Assembly: GCF_024228675.1 (NCBI RefSeq)
Contig: NZ_CP100462.1
Span: 124,001 to 188,000 of the forward strand
DNA length: 64,000 nucleotides
Source: Salinigranum marinum
GTDB lineage: Archaea; Halobacteriota; Halobacteria; Halobacteriales; Haloferacaceae
Direction: 5' to 3'
The notes under the pieces were generated by a model. The model was not told the DNA's origin. It did not search any database and saw only the letters and a list, made by a program, of their open reading frames with translations. Both the position numbers and the translations under genes were made by a program. Positions 16,171 to 25,411 of the stretch are shown in pieces. Each line of letters begins with the position of its first letter. Within the stretch, counting starts at the first letter, position 1.

Positions 16171-16728
16171 TCACGGGGAGAGCCGTCGCTGCGTACACGA
16201 CCGATACACGACGACCAGTTCGTCGCCGTCCGCGGCGACCCCGATCGCCGTCCAGAACGTCCCGGTCCGCCGGAGGAGGCCGGTGTCGTCCGCGGCGACG
16301 AGCGCCGAGAACAGCTCGCCGGCGACCGCGTCGGCCACTGCCGGGGTGGGCGTGCCGTCGCGCGTGGCGTCGGCCCACCGTGGGTCGGCGACCGTGTGCC
16401 GGACCAGAAGCTGCGAACACCGGCCGGAACCGATCCCAGCCGGGGTACCGTCGATCGACGACGGCCCGGTGATGGAGGCGTTGGCGATCGTCTGCGCCGC
16501 GAGGGTGCTCCGCTGGGCGCGCTGGGCCGGTTGCAGTCCCTCGGCCGCCCGCCACTCCGCGAGGCGCGTCCAGAGCGCGTCCCTGACCCGCTGTTCGCCC
16601 GCGTCGATCCGGTCGTCGGGGAGGAGTTGCCCCCGCGAGTGCTGGACGCCGCCCCAGATGGCGGCGAAGACGACGAGGAAGATCGTCGCGATGGTGAGCA
16701 AGTGCAGATCGCCGGTGTGCCGTCTCAC
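16171..16728 (-). CDS. membrane-anchored CAP/SCP-like protein (paralogue 1)
   Basis: A 185-residue protein with one N-terminal membrane anchor (residues ~8-28, LHLLTIATIFLVVFAAIWGGVQ), then an extracellular region weakly like the CAP (SCP/PR1) fold: LWTRLAEWRAAEGLQPAQRAQRSTLAAQTIANASI matches the helix with spaced small residues, and TAIGVAADGDELVVVYRSC the terminal strand. It is clearly a paralogue of the divergent protein at 17262-17837: shared membrane segment, GVQ-ARG, RGLxPAQR, GVAxDGDxVxVVYRxC and paired cysteines (RCSQLL...RSC, likely a disulfide). Function unknown. GTG start. Confidence 0.68.
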   Translation of the reverse strand: MRRHTGDLHLLTIATIFLVVFAAIWGGVQHSRGQLLPDDRIDAGEQRVRDALWTRLAEWRAAEGLQPAQRAQRSTLAAQTIANASITGPSSIDGTPAGIGSGRCSQLLVRHTVADPRWADATRDGTPTPAVADAVAGELFSALVAADDTGLLRRTGTFWTAIGVAADGDELVVVYRSCTQRRLSP

Positions 16729-16776
16729 TACGTCGGCAGATGGACCACAGGGAAATAGCTCTGTTCGCGACGCCGA

Positions 16777-17046
16777 CTACGACGTCTTCTTCTTCTTCTC
16801 GCGGTACACCGGTCGCAGGTCGGAGCTGTCTTTGTTGTAGCCCAGCCAGACGCTGAGGACCGACGCCGCGAACACGAGGTAGACGGGGAAGACGATCAAC
16901 AGCACGAAGCCGGTCAGGACGAGGGTGAGGTGGCCGGCCCAGTAGAGGAGCCCCACACAGGCGAGCGCGAGAACCGCGGCGGCCACGATCCCCAACCGGA
17001 ACGCGCTCCGAGCGCCCGGACCAGGGGTTATTTTCAGGCGAGTCAC
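16777..17046 (-). CDS. small two-helix membrane protein
   Basis: An 89-residue protein with two membrane segments (about 17-38 and 43-66) and a basic C-terminus (YREKKKKTS). GTG start. It lies between the two CAP-like paralogues, 48 bp upstream of paralogue 1 and on the same strand, so it probably shares its transcript. No family recognised. Confidence 0.6.
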   Translation of the reverse strand: MTRLKITPGPGARSAFRLGIVAAAVLALACVGLLYWAGHLTLVLTGFVLLIVFPVYLVFAASVLSVWLGYNKDSSDLRPVYREKKKKTS

Positions 17047-17261
17047 GTTGATCTGACTACGCAGTCCAGGCCGATAAGTCTGTCACTGTCCGGGCAGGGT
17101 CACGCGCGGTATCGTGCGTCACACCGTCTAAAACGGTCGATAATGGCAGATTAAACGAGTCGGGTCGTAGAGTCGGGCCACGGGGCGACGGACGGACCGC
17201 CGGGCGCGGGCCGTGGTGTCACGGAGCAAGACACTTGTTCGTCGCGTAACAACCCCGACCG

Positions 17262-17837
17262 ATGGCGTCCGCCCGGGGTCAACTCAGCCTCCTCGCGATC
17301 GTGACGATCTTCCTCGTCGTGTTCGGGACGATGTACGCCGGCGTCCAGTACGCGCGCGGCGATCTCATCGACCACGAAGAGCCGACGGCGGCCGAGGCGC
17401 AGCTCCGTGCCGACGTCTGGACCGCGGTCAACGCTGAGCGTGCCGACCGTGGCCTCGACCCCGCCCAGCGGGACACGAACACGCGGATCGAGGCGCAGTC
17501 GATGGCCCGACGGCTCGCCACGATCGACTACTTCACCGAGCCGACGGCGGTCGGCGTTCGGCCGGGAGCGAACGAGTCGCTCCCGAATCGAAAGGGCCTC
17601 TGTCAACGGGTGCCGGTGAAGCTCACCGTCGACCAGCCGGACGGGGTGCCCGAAGCGGGCCGCCCGCTCCCGGACGAGGTCAGCCGGCAGATCGCCGACC
17701 GCGTGGTCGGGCTGCTCGCGAGCGACCCACGGAGCGACGTCCTCAGCCGGGCGAACGACCAGAAACACGGGATCGGCGTGGCCGTCGACGGCGACGTCGT
17801 CTACGTCGTCTACCGGACCTGCAACCTCGGCTACTGA
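17262..17837 (+). CDS. membrane-anchored CAP/SCP-like protein (paralogue 2)
   Basis: A 191-residue protein with an N-terminal membrane helix (LSLLAIVTIFLVVFGTMYAG) and an exported region with a better CAP signature than its divergent paralogue: VWTAVNAERADRGLDPAQRDTNTRIEAQSMARRL resembles the family's NxxRxxxGLxPLxxDxxLxxxAxxxA helix, and the end GIGVAVDGDVVYVVYRTC fits the final strand. Two cysteines (LCQRV, RTC) align with those of paralogue 1. CAP proteins outside eukaryotes are mostly of unknown role. Divergent transcription from the 16171-17046 unit suggests joint function. Confidence 0.7.
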   Translation: MASARGQLSLLAIVTIFLVVFGTMYAGVQYARGDLIDHEEPTAAEAQLRADVWTAVNAERADRGLDPAQRDTNTRIEAQSMARRLATIDYFTEPTAVGVRPGANESLPNRKGLCQRVPVKLTVDQPDGVPEAGRPLPDEVSRQIADRVVGLLASDPRSDVLSRANDQKHGIGVAVDGDVVYVVYRTCNLGY

Positions 17838-17990
17838 GTCGGTGCTCCCTGGACGAGCAGCCGTCGGGACGTGGATCCGGACGACCGTGACGACGTGCAG
17901 GGACATGATTCGGGCCCCGATCGAACGGTCGACTCCCCGACCCGTCGAGCCGGGCTGAAGCTACAAGTCGGTGGCGGACGAACCCCGGAC

Positions 17991-18890
17991 GTGACAGCGA
18001 AACCGCTTCACGGCGAACCGGTCGCCACGGCGATCCGCGCGGACGTGCGCGACCGACTCGCCCGCCTGCGTGACGAGCACGGGCGGGTCCCGACGCTCGG
18101 AACGGTGCTCGTGAGCGACGACCCGGCCGACGAGCGGTTCATGGACCTGAAACACGCCGCCTGCGACGAGGTGGGCATCGAAACGCGCGACCGGCGGCTC
18201 GCTCCCGACGCGGCCGCCGAGGAGTTGTATCGGGCGGTCGAGCGGCTCTCGGAGGCGGCGAGCGTGGACGCCGTGTTCGTCCAGACGCCGCTCCCCCCGA
18301 CGGTGCCGGCGGTCGGCGTCGGGACGCGGATCGATCCCCGAAAGGACGTCGACTGTTTCCACCCCGAGAACCGCGGACGACTTGTCGCCGGCGAGCCGCG
18401 GTTCGTCCCCGCGACGACCGCCGCCGTCCGGCGGTTGTTGGCGGCGTACGACCTCGAGACCGCGGGGCGTGACGTCGTCGTCGTCGGACGGTCCCCCACG
18501 ATCGGAACGCCGCTGGCGAACCGGCTGTTCCAGCGGGCGGGCGGGAACGCCACGGTGACCGTCTGTCACTCGCACACGAATGATCTCGGCACGAAGACCC
18601 GCCGGGCGGACGTCGTCGTGGCCGCCTGCGGCGTGCCGGAACTCGTCGACGGCTCGATGCTCTCGCCGGGGGTCGTGGTCGTCGACGTGAGCGCCAACAG
18701 GCGACGTGGAGCGACGGGGACGGAGACCGTCGGCGACGTCGACTACGATTCCGCGCAGGAGACAGCAGCGGCCGTCACGCCGGTTCCGGGGGGCGTCGGA
18801 CCGGTGACGGTCGCCGCGCTCCTCGACAACGTCGTTCTGGCGGCCGAACGGCGGTCGGACGGCGACGACCGGGGAACTGGTAGACGCTGA
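17991..18890 (+). CDS. folD: second FolD-like methylene-THF dehydrogenase/cyclohydrolase
   Basis: A 299-residue FolD paralogue with all key elements: catalytic lysine in RFMDLKHAACDEVGI, VFVQTPLPPTVP, IDPRKDVDCFHPENRG, VVVVGRSPTIGTPLANRLF, and PVPGGVGPVTVAAL. It starts best at the GTG at 17991 (VTAKPLHGEPVATAIR), where FolD proteins normally begin; a GTG at 17871 would add 40 residues of unconvincing sequence. It is clearly diverged from the FolD at 12543, so one may be specialised for catabolic C1 flow or for a different cofactor. It converges with pabA. Confidence 0.9.
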   Translation: MTAKPLHGEPVATAIRADVRDRLARLRDEHGRVPTLGTVLVSDDPADERFMDLKHAACDEVGIETRDRRLAPDAAAEELYRAVERLSEAASVDAVFVQTPLPPTVPAVGVGTRIDPRKDVDCFHPENRGRLVAGEPRFVPATTAAVRRLLAAYDLETAGRDVVVVGRSPTIGTPLANRLFQRAGGNATVTVCHSHTNDLGTKTRRADVVVAACGVPELVDGSMLSPGVVVVDVSANRRRGATGTETVGDVDYDSAQETAAAVTPVPGGVGPVTVAALLDNVVLAAERRSDGDDRGTGRR

Positions 18891-18911
18891 CGGCCACCGG
18901 GTCGTGAGTCG

Positions 18912-19514
18912 CTACGAGCCGTCGGCGCAGTCGCGGACGAACGTCTCGACCATCCCCATCCCCACGTCCGTGAGGATGCTCTCGGGGTGGAACTGGACGC
19001 CCTCGTGGGGGCGGTCGCGGTGGCGGACGCCCATGACGACCTCGCGCTCGTCGTCCGTGCGGGCCGTCTCGACGAGACAGTCGGGGAGGTCGCCGCGTTC
19101 GACCGCCAGCGAGTGGTAGCGTCCCGCCTCGAACGAGTCGGGGAGTGCCTCGAACACCCCGGAACCGTCGTGTCTGATGGTGGAGGGCTTGCCGTGGACC
19201 ACGTCGGGGGCGTGGCCGACGGGCGCGCCGTTGGCCGCACAGAGCGCCTGGTGGCCGAGACACACCCCGAGGGTCGGGTACGACAGGTCGCGGAAGACGG
19301 GGATCGAGACGCCCGCCTCGGCGGGCGTGCCGGGACCGGGCGAGACGACGATGCCGTCGGGGTCCAGCGCCCGGATGTCGGCGACGTCGACCGCGTCGTT
19401 GCGGCGGACGATCACGTCGCCGTCGTCGGGGGCACCGACGGCCGCGCCGACGTACTGGACGAGGTTGTACGCGAACGAGTCGTAGTTGTCGACGACCAGG
19501 ATACGAGGAGACAT
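18912..19514 (-). CDS. pabA: aminodeoxychorismate/anthranilate synthase glutaminase subunit
   Basis: A 200-residue class-I glutamine amidotransferase that supplies ammonia to its partner. The catalytic triad is visible: Cys85 in GVCLGHQAL and His/Glu in QFHPESI; NYDSFAYNL and SPGPGTP are the other signatures. Its ATG overlaps the stop of the upstream synthase gene by one base (TGATG), so the two are translationally coupled. The family does not separate PabA from TrpG by sequence. I assign PabA because the neighbours are folate genes and no other trp genes are present. Confidence 0.75.
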   Translation of the reverse strand: MSPRILVVDNYDSFAYNLVQYVGAAVGAPDDGDVIVRRNDAVDVADIRALDPDGIVVSPGPGTPAEAGVSIPVFRDLSYPTLGVCLGHQALCAANGAPVGHAPDVVHGKPSTIRHDGSGVFEALPDSFEAGRYHSLAVERGDLPDCLVETARTDDEREVVMGVRHRDRPHEGVQFHPESILTDVGMGMVETFVRDCADGS

Positions 19515-21073
19515 CAGTCGGCCACCCCCGCGTCCTCGACGGCGAGGTCGGTCCGTTCACCGAGCGCCTCGTCCAGCGCCGTCACCAGCGCGCGGCCCTT
19601 GTCGAGGGTCTCGGCGTACTCGCGGTCCGGCACCGAGTCGTGGACGATCCCCGCGCCCACCCGTAAGAAGTACTCCTCGCGGTGGCGGACGAGCGTCCGG
19701 ATGACGATGTTGAGCGTGGCGCGTCCGTCGAAGCCGAACGCGGCGATCGAGCCGGTGTAGGGGCCTCTCCGCGTGGCTTCCACCTCGTCGATGATCTCCA
19801 TCGTCCGTGGTTTGGGGGCTCCGGTGATGGTGCCGCCCGGGAAGACGGCGGCGACGGCGTCGGCCACGTCGTGCTCGGGCCGGAGCCGACCCTCGACGAG
19901 CGAGACGAGATGCATCACCTCCGAGTAACGGTCGACGCGGCGGTACTCCGGCACGTCGACGCTGCCGTACTGGCTCACTTTCCCGAGGTCGTTCCGTTCG
20001 AGATCGACCAGCATGGCGTGTTCGGCGCGCTCCTTCTCGTCGCTCAGGAGTTCGTCCGCCAACTCGGCGTCCTCTTCGGGCGTTGCCCCGCGGGGGCGGG
20101 TACCGGCGATGGGTTCGGTCAGGAGCCGGCCGCCCTCGCCCTCGACGTCCAAGAGGAGTTCGGGCGAGGCGCTCACCAGATCCACCCCGGGGAACTCGAC
20201 GAGCGCCGAGTACGGGGCGGGGTTCACCCGTCGGAGGGCGGCGAACGCCTCAACCGGGTGGACCGCGGCCGGGGCGCGCAGCCGCTGGGAGACGTTCGCC
20301 TGGAACGTGTCGCCGTCGCGGATGTACTCCTTGACGCGGCGGACCCGGTCGGCGAATGCGGCCGGCGAGCAGTCGCTTTCGAACGTGGCGGTGCCGGCGC
20401 GGACCGGCGGCGCACCGACCGCCGGATCGCCGGTCGTGGCCGCACGGGCGAGCGCGAGCGCCCGGTCGCGACCCCGGTCGTACGCCGCTGCGGGGTCGTC
20501 ACCGACGCGGGGGCAGGCCGTCACCCGGAGCGTCGTCTCGCCGTCGCGCGGCTCCTCCCAGGCTGCGACGCGATCGAAGACGCCCAACTGGAGGCGGGGA
20601 AGCCCGCGGTCGTCGACGGTCGTCTCGGGGAGCCGCTCCAGTTCGCGCGCCACGTCGTACGAGAGCCAGCCGAACGCGCCGCACGGATACGGCACGTCAC
20701 AGTCCCCCCGGACGAGCGTCTCCCCGGCGAGGAGTCCCGCCAGCTCCGCGAGCGAGGGCGACGGCTCGGCGTCCCCGACCGCTTCGAGGGTCGCCCCGAC
20801 CTGGAGCCGGCTGATCGGGTCGACTGCGAAGTAGCCCCAGCCAGACTGCCCGCCGGTGGTTTCGAGGTAGACGCCGTCCGAGCCCGGGGCGCGGCGTGTG
20901 GGCGACGGCTTCCCGTCGGCGTCGGCGCCGGGGCCGGTGCGGGCACGGCGGTAGGCGAGGAACGGGTCGGTGACGGTGACGCGGACTTCGACGGGGACGC
21001 GCGCGGCCGGGTCGGCGTCGCGGGCGGCCTCGACGAAGCTCGATTCGGTCGTGACGATGCGTGGTTGGTCCAT
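19514..21073 (-). CDS. pabB: aminodeoxychorismate synthase component I (PabB), TrpE-like
   Basis: A 519-residue chorismate-utilising enzyme that, with the downstream glutaminase, makes 4-amino-4-deoxychorismate for p-aminobenzoate and folate. The C-terminal chorismate-binding domain is complete: [73 protein letters not shown]. The start is the ATG at 21073 ([13 protein letters not shown]); an upstream extension is not family-like. PIAGT is the TrpE-type form, so anthranilate synthase is not excluded. No lyase (PabC) gene is adjacent in the window. Confidence 0.72.
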   Translation of the reverse strand: MDQPRIVTTESSFVEAARDADPAARVPVEVRVTVTDPFLAYRRARTGPGADADGKPSPTRRAPGSDGVYLETTGGQSGWGYFAVDPISRLQVGATLEAVGDAEPSPSLAELAGLLAGETLVRGDCDVPYPCGAFGWLSYDVARELERLPETTVDDRGLPRLQLGVFDRVAAWEEPRDGETTLRVTACPRVGDDPAAAYDRGRDRALALARAATTGDPAVGAPPVRAGTATFESDCSPAAFADRVRRVKEYIRDGDTFQANVSQRLRAPAAVHPVEAFAALRRVNPAPYSALVEFPGVDLVSASPELLLDVEGEGGRLLTEPIAGTRPRGATPEEDAELADELLSDEKERAEHAMLVDLERNDLGKVSQYGSVDVPEYRRVDRYSEVMHLVSLVEGRLRPEHDVADAVAAVFPGGTITGAPKPRTMEIIDEVEATRRGPYTGSIAAFGFDGRATLNIVIRTLVRHREEYFLRVGAGIVHDSVPDREYAETLDKGRALVTALDEALGERTDLAVEDAGVAD

Positions 21074-21214
21074 CGATGTGGTTCCCTCGGGGTCCAGCAG
21101 ATCGGCTGGATGACACCGGAGATTGTGTGGAGAGTGATTAAAACGTTTCGTGGGTGTATCGCGCCACATCGCGCGACTGCAACGGTGTACGGCCGGATCG
21201 ACGGCTCCGGAGGG

Positions 21215-21225
21215 GTATATAAAAA
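21215..21225 (+). promoter_or_regulatory. TATA box upstream of the 21289 gene
   Basis: GTATATAAAAA is a strong haloarchaeal TATA element preceded by a purine-rich stretch (GGAGGG). It is about 69 nt before the ATG at 21289, so the transcript probably has a ~40-nt leader. Confidence 0.55.
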
Positions 21226-21288
21226 CAGCCGTCATTAAGCATACAGTTTGATGACGGTCAGAGACGTTTACCCGCAGTAACACGGGCC

Positions 21289-22467
21289 ATGACAGTCGGG
21301 AGCGCACTCCAGGAGTTGGGCCGAGTCCTCGACGAGTTCGACCGGGCGGCGGTCCGGAACGTGGGGGTCGTCGAGCCGGCCGAGGCGGACGGGGCGAGGG
21401 GAGTGACAGCGGACGTCGAACTGACCGTGTCGACGCAGCCGGACGCCGAGGGAGGGGCCGAGCCGGTTTCGCTCGCCACGGCGACCGTCGAGGCCGACGG
21501 GCAGCTCCGGCTCGCGTTCGAGTCGGCGGACGCGCTCGTCCCGACGACTGACCGCGACGTGACGATCGAGCCCACCGCCGTCGCCGTCGACGACGGGGCG
21601 ATCACCGTCGCCCTCTCCGTCTCAGTCCCCGTCCGGAGCGACGCCGGCCCGGCGGACGGCGAGCGACCGGTCCCGGCGGGCGAACCCGACGACTGGGACG
21701 GTGCTGATGGGGGACGCGGCGACGGGAACGGGCGTCACGGCGACGACGGCCTCGGGGGGCGCGACGGCAGAGTAGAGCGTGACAGCGGAGCAGAGCGTGA
21801 CGGCGGAGCAGACACGGACAGCCACGGGAAGCGCGGCGGGGGCGACCGGTCGGTGCCCCCGTTCAGGGATCCCGAACTCCTCGCGGAGGTGTACGACTCC
21901 TGCGGCACGTTCGCCGAGATGGCCGACACGCTGGGGATGGACGTGACGGCCGAGACGGTCAGACGCTACATGATCGACGCCGGCGTCCACCAGCCGAACT
22001 CGTACGACACGAAGGGAAACGCGGGCGGACCGACGGCCGACGGAGACGAGGACGGGGGGACGGAGGAGCGGGAGAACACCGAACGCGACGGGGGAGTCGA
22101 CTCCGACGCGGGGACGGAGGCGGAGGTGACGCCGGAGCCGGAGGGTGGGCCGGCGACGGCGGACGGGAGTGAACCCGAGGACGAACCCGGTACCGACGCC
22201 GGGGCCTCGGAACCGGTCGTCCTCGCGGACGGCATCGGCCTCCCCAACGACGTCACCGTCGAGACGCTCGTCGAGACGGTGAAACGGTCGAACACCGTCT
22301 ACGAGATCAAGCGCGACATCGGCGTCGACCGGGAGGACGCGGTCGAGATGCTCCGGGAGCTCAATCTGCTCGACCTCGTCGTGGGGCGACTCGCCACCGA
22401 GGCCGAACGCGACATCAGCCGCGCCGAGGTCGTCGAGCGGCTCCGTGAGGCCTCCGCCACGCAGTGA
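21289..22467 (+). CDS. two-HTH haloarchaeal protein with acidic linker, possible regulator
   Basis: A 392-residue protein. The N-terminal ~105 residues are a beta-rich domain with alternating hydrophobics. A D/G/R-rich low-complexity linker follows (about 115-185). A helix-turn-helix-like segment comes next ([43 protein letters not shown], about 188-230), then a second acidic linker. The C-terminal segment [40 protein letters not shown] again looks like a winged-helix element. No function is known to me; two HTH-like units suggest DNA binding. It is divergent from pabB. Confidence 0.7.
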   Translation: MTVGSALQELGRVLDEFDRAAVRNVGVVEPAEADGARGVTADVELTVSTQPDAEGGAEPVSLATATVEADGQLRLAFESADALVPTTDRDVTIEPTAVAVDDGAITVALSVSVPVRSDAGPADGERPVPAGEPDDWDGADGGRGDGNGRHGDDGLGGRDGRVERDSGAERDGGADTDSHGKRGGGDRSVPPFRDPELLAEVYDSCGTFAEMADTLGMDVTAETVRRYMIDAGVHQPNSYDTKGNAGGPTADGDEDGGTEERENTERDGGVDSDAGTEAEVTPEPEGGPATADGSEPEDEPGTDAGASEPVVLADGIGLPNDVTVETLVETVKRSNTVYEIKRDIGVDREDAVEMLRELNLLDLVVGRLATEAERDISRAEVVERLREASATQ

Positions 22468-22509
22468 CACGGCGGGACGGGCGCGGGTCGAAACGGGCGA
22501 ACGGGCGAC

Positions 22510-23247
22510 CTACTTGTGTGCCGGACGCGACGTGTCACGGTCGGCGACCACACCGAGGAGATCAGCGAGCGCCGTCGCCGCGAGGTCGAGCAGTTCGGCC
22601 CCCCACTCCTCGCTGGCCGCGGTCGGGTCGCCGACGGTGCCGTTGTCGGTGAACTCGGCGGAGTCGAACGCGAGGTTCGTGTGGTGGAGCCACTCGCCCC
22701 AGCCGTCGCTCCCGCCGTCGCGGGCGGCTTCGAGGCGATCGGTGGCGACCAGGTCGGGGTGAGTGGCCAGGAGGAGCGACGTCTCCAGCGGGCCGCCGTG
22801 GCCCATCTCGGAGGCGTGCTCGCCGACCGCGTCGAACCAGGTGAACGGCACCGCGTACGCGTCGTCGTGGCGAGTGATCGTGCCGGCGACCTCGCGGAGG
22901 GCGTCGATGTTCCCGCCGTGGCCGTTGACGAGGACGACCCGGTCGAAACCGTGGTGTGCCAGGCTGTGCACCACGTCGCGGACGTACGCGCGGAAGTTCG
23001 CTTCCGTGACCCAGAGCGTGCCGGTGAACTGGCGGTGTTCCTCGGCGACGCCGACGGGGACCGCCGGTGCGACGACCACCTCGTGCCCACACCGGTTCGC
23101 GCCGGCGTCGGCCACGGCCCGGGCGGTGAGCGTGTCGGTTCCGAGCGGTCCGTGCGGCCCGTGCTGTTCGGTGCTCCCCACGGGCACGACCGCCAGCTCG
23201 GTGTCTGCGGCGTCGGCGTCGGTCCACGAACTGTGAGCCAGTCGCAT
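22510..23247 (-). CDS. creatininase-family amidohydrolase
   Basis: A 245-residue metal-dependent amidohydrolase of the creatininase superfamily. The metal-site motifs are present: VGSTEQHGPHGPLGTDT (Glu/His/Asp), VLVNGHGGN and EMGHGGPLETS. The superfamily includes creatinine amidohydrolase, ArfB (formylamino-pyrimidine deformylase of archaeal flavin/F420 synthesis) and MftE-type peptidases. In archaea the ArfB-like role is the most common assignment. A creatinine route to sarcosine would suit the nearby sarcosine-type dehydrogenases but is only speculation. The start is the ATG at 23247 (MRLAHSSW). Confidence 0.82.
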   Translation of the reverse strand: MRLAHSSWTDADAADTELAVVPVGSTEQHGPHGPLGTDTLTARAVADAGANRCGHEVVVAPAVPVGVAEEHRQFTGTLWVTEANFRAYVRDVVHSLAHHGFDRVVLVNGHGGNIDALREVAGTITRHDDAYAVPFTWFDAVGEHASEMGHGGPLETSLLLATHPDLVATDRLEAARDGGSDGWGEWLHHTNLAFDSAEFTDNGTVGDPTAASEEWGAELLDLAATALADLLGVVADRDTSRPAHK

Positions 23248-23498
23248 ACCGGACCGTACGGACAGCACGGGTATAGCTGGTGGGGAACCGGAGCACGGCG
23301 TCCGGGTCCGGCGGTCAGAGCGCGAGCACACGAACCCGCCGAGACGGTCGACACGGGTCGCGAACAGGGTCGGCTGCTAGCAGCTACCGAACCCCTTAAC
23401 ACCGTCCCATCCCGCCTGTTATCCATGTACACGTTCACGAACGAGAGAGTCGAGGTGTGGGCGGACGGACGCTCGCGCCATCGCCGGTACGAGAAGCG

Positions 23499-24161
23499 AT
23501 GACCCTCATCGCCGTCGTGGAGATCGAACACTCGGCCCTCGCGCTCGGGCCGACAATCCGGGACCTCCCCGAGGCGTCGATCCAGGTCATCCCGAACAGC
23601 GGGACCGACCCCGACACGGGGATGTTCTTCTTCATGGTCGAACACGCCGACGACGACTTCGAGGCGGTCGAAGCACGGTTCGACAGCGACCCGACCGTCG
23701 AGGAGTGGACACGGATCGCGGACGACGAAACGACGAACATCTACCGGCTCCAGCACACCCCGGAGACGAAGCTGCTGACGCCGGAGGCGACGAAGGTCGG
23801 CGGGTTCACCCTGGAGGCGAAGAGCACCGGCCACGGCTGGCGGATCCGCCTCCAGTTGCCCGATCGCGAGGCGATCTCGAAGCTGTGGGACTACTGCCGC
23901 GAGGAGGGCATCTCCTTCGAGTTGGCCCAGATGTACCAGCAGGAGGGGATCTCACTGGACGGGAAGCCGCTGACCGAGCCGCAACGAACGACGCTGTTGA
24001 CGGCGTACGAACGGGGGTACTTCGACGAGCCGCGCGGGACCTCACACAAGGAGATCGCCGAACTGCTCGACATCTCCCCGACCGCCGTCGGGGGGCGGAT
24101 CAGACGGGGGACCGCCCGGCTCATCGAGATCGTGCTCGCCGACGACATCGAGGGGAAGTAA
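23499..24161 (+). CDS. HTH-10 (Bat-type) transcriptional regulator
   Basis: A 220-residue regulator. The C-terminal ~55 residues are an HTH-10 domain (LTEPQRTTLLTAYERGYFDEPRGTSHKEIAELLDISPTAVGGRIRRGTARLI). The N-terminal ~150 residues are the sensor-like region usual in this haloarchaeal family (EIEHSALALGPTI...; TGHGWRIRLQLPDREAISKLWDYCREEGISFELAQMY). Family members act as DNA-binding activators; the signal is unknown. The ATG at 23499 is chosen because homologues begin M-x-L-x-AVVEIEHS. A hydrophobic G/P-poor 14-residue upstream extension is not needed. Confidence 0.88.
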   Translation: MTLIAVVEIEHSALALGPTIRDLPEASIQVIPNSGTDPDTGMFFFMVEHADDDFEAVEARFDSDPTVEEWTRIADDETTNIYRLQHTPETKLLTPEATKVGGFTLEAKSTGHGWRIRLQLPDREAISKLWDYCREEGISFELAQMYQQEGISLDGKPLTEPQRTTLLTAYERGYFDEPRGTSHKEIAELLDISPTAVGGRIRRGTARLIEIVLADDIEGK

Positions 24162-24451
24162 ACCGCCGCGGCGTCACGCACGCCGCCGTCACGGCCCGCG
24201 TCACCGCCGGCGCGGAACCCACACGCGCCGACACGAGCGAACGGCTGGTTCTCCCGACGGTTAGGACGTCAGTACCGGTGGGGATCCGGCCGATCGGCCG
24301 ACGGAGCGGACGGCCGCGACGACCGGTATACGGTTCGTAACTAACCGACCTGAGCGCCCTCTGAGGGTATGAACGGAGACGACCTCGGGCGGTTCGCTGG
24401 GTGGTGGCGAGCGACCGACATCCGATCGCTCGCTGGCCGGGGAGGGCGGGA

Positions 24452-25411
24452 GTGAACGCGGGCGCGAGGTCACCGCTCGTAAGCGTGGTCGTGCCGGCGT
24501 ACGACCGACCCGAGGGGCTCCGGCGCGCGGTAGAGAGCGTCGCCGGACAGACGTACCGAAACGTCGAACTGATCGTCGTCGACGACTGCTCGCCGACGCC
24601 GCTGAAACCGGTCGTCGACTCGCTCGATCCGGGACGGTTCGCCGCCGTCTGCTACCTCCGGAACGAGGAGAACCGCGGGGGGAGCGCGACGCGCAACCGC
24701 GGGATCCGCGCCGCGACCGGCGACTACCTCGCCTTCCTCGACGACGACGACGAGTGGAAGCCGACGAAGCTCGCCCGACAGGTCGAGACGTTCGCCGCGA
24801 GTGACGACTACGTCGGCCTCGTCTACGTCGGCACCGACCTCGTCCGCGAGGGCCGGGTCGTCAACACGGTCGTCCACTCGCTCCGCGGCTGGGTGACCGA
24901 GGAGCTGCTCTCGGGGGCGTCCATCTCGGAGTACTCCGGCGTGATGGTCCGCGCCGAGGCCGTCGACACCGTCGGCTACCCCGACGAACGCTACCCGAGC
25001 TGGCAGGACCGGGAGTGGTTCGTCCGGCTGTCGGTCGAGTACGCGTTCGAGGCGTGCGAGGAACCGCTCGTCGTCCGCCACCTTGACGGCGACGACCGCG
25101 TGACGCGGAATTACGTCCGCAAGCGCGACGTGACCTACCCGCTGTTCGTCGAGACGTTCCGGCCGCTCGCCGCGCGGTACGGCCCCGCGACCGAGCGGCG
25201 GTTCGAGGCGGCGATGGCCGGGAAGATGGGTCGCACGGCCGTCCAGCACGGCCACTACGCCGACGCGCGACGCTTTCTCGTCCGGTCGCTCCGGCTCGAT
25301 CCGACCGATCTCGATGGCTACCTGTTCCTCGCCACGGCGCTCGGCGGCCGGTACACGTACGAACCGGCCAGGCGAGGACGGCAGTTCCTCCACCGGGTGG
25401 TGCGGTCGTGA
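24452..25411 (+). CDS. family 2 glycosyltransferase
   Basis: A 319-residue GT2 (GT-A fold) enzyme that transfers a sugar from a nucleotide- or dolichol-activated donor. Motifs are VSVVVPAYDRPEGLRRAVESVAGQTY, VDDCSPT, NRGGSATRNRGI, the DxD-type LAFLDDDDEWKPTKL and SWQDREWFVRL. No membrane segment, so it acts at the cytoplasmic side. The start is the GTG at 24452, preceded by GGAGGG six nt upstream; a GTG at 24401 is the alternative. Its stop overlaps the next gene by four bases (GTGA), so both glycosyltransferases form one unit. Confidence 0.86.
   Translation: MNAGARSPLVSVVVPAYDRPEGLRRAVESVAGQTYRNVELIVVDDCSPTPLKPVVDSLDPGRFAAVCYLRNEENRGGSATRNRGIRAATGDYLAFLDDDDEWKPTKLARQVETFAASDDYVGLVYVGTDLVREGRVVNTVVHSLRGWVTEELLSGASISEYSGVMVRAEAVDTVGYPDERYPSWQDREWFVRLSVEYAFEACEEPLVVRHLDGDDRVTRNYVRKRDVTYPLFVETFRPLAARYGPATERRFEAAMAGKMGRTAVQHGHYADARRFLVRSLRLDPTDLDGYLFLATALGGRYTYEPARRGRQFLHRVVRS

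Noticed and set aside
18912-21073. Assignment as trpE-trpG
   Set aside because: Not excluded by motifs, but no other tryptophan genes are nearby while folate genes are; PabAB is preferred.
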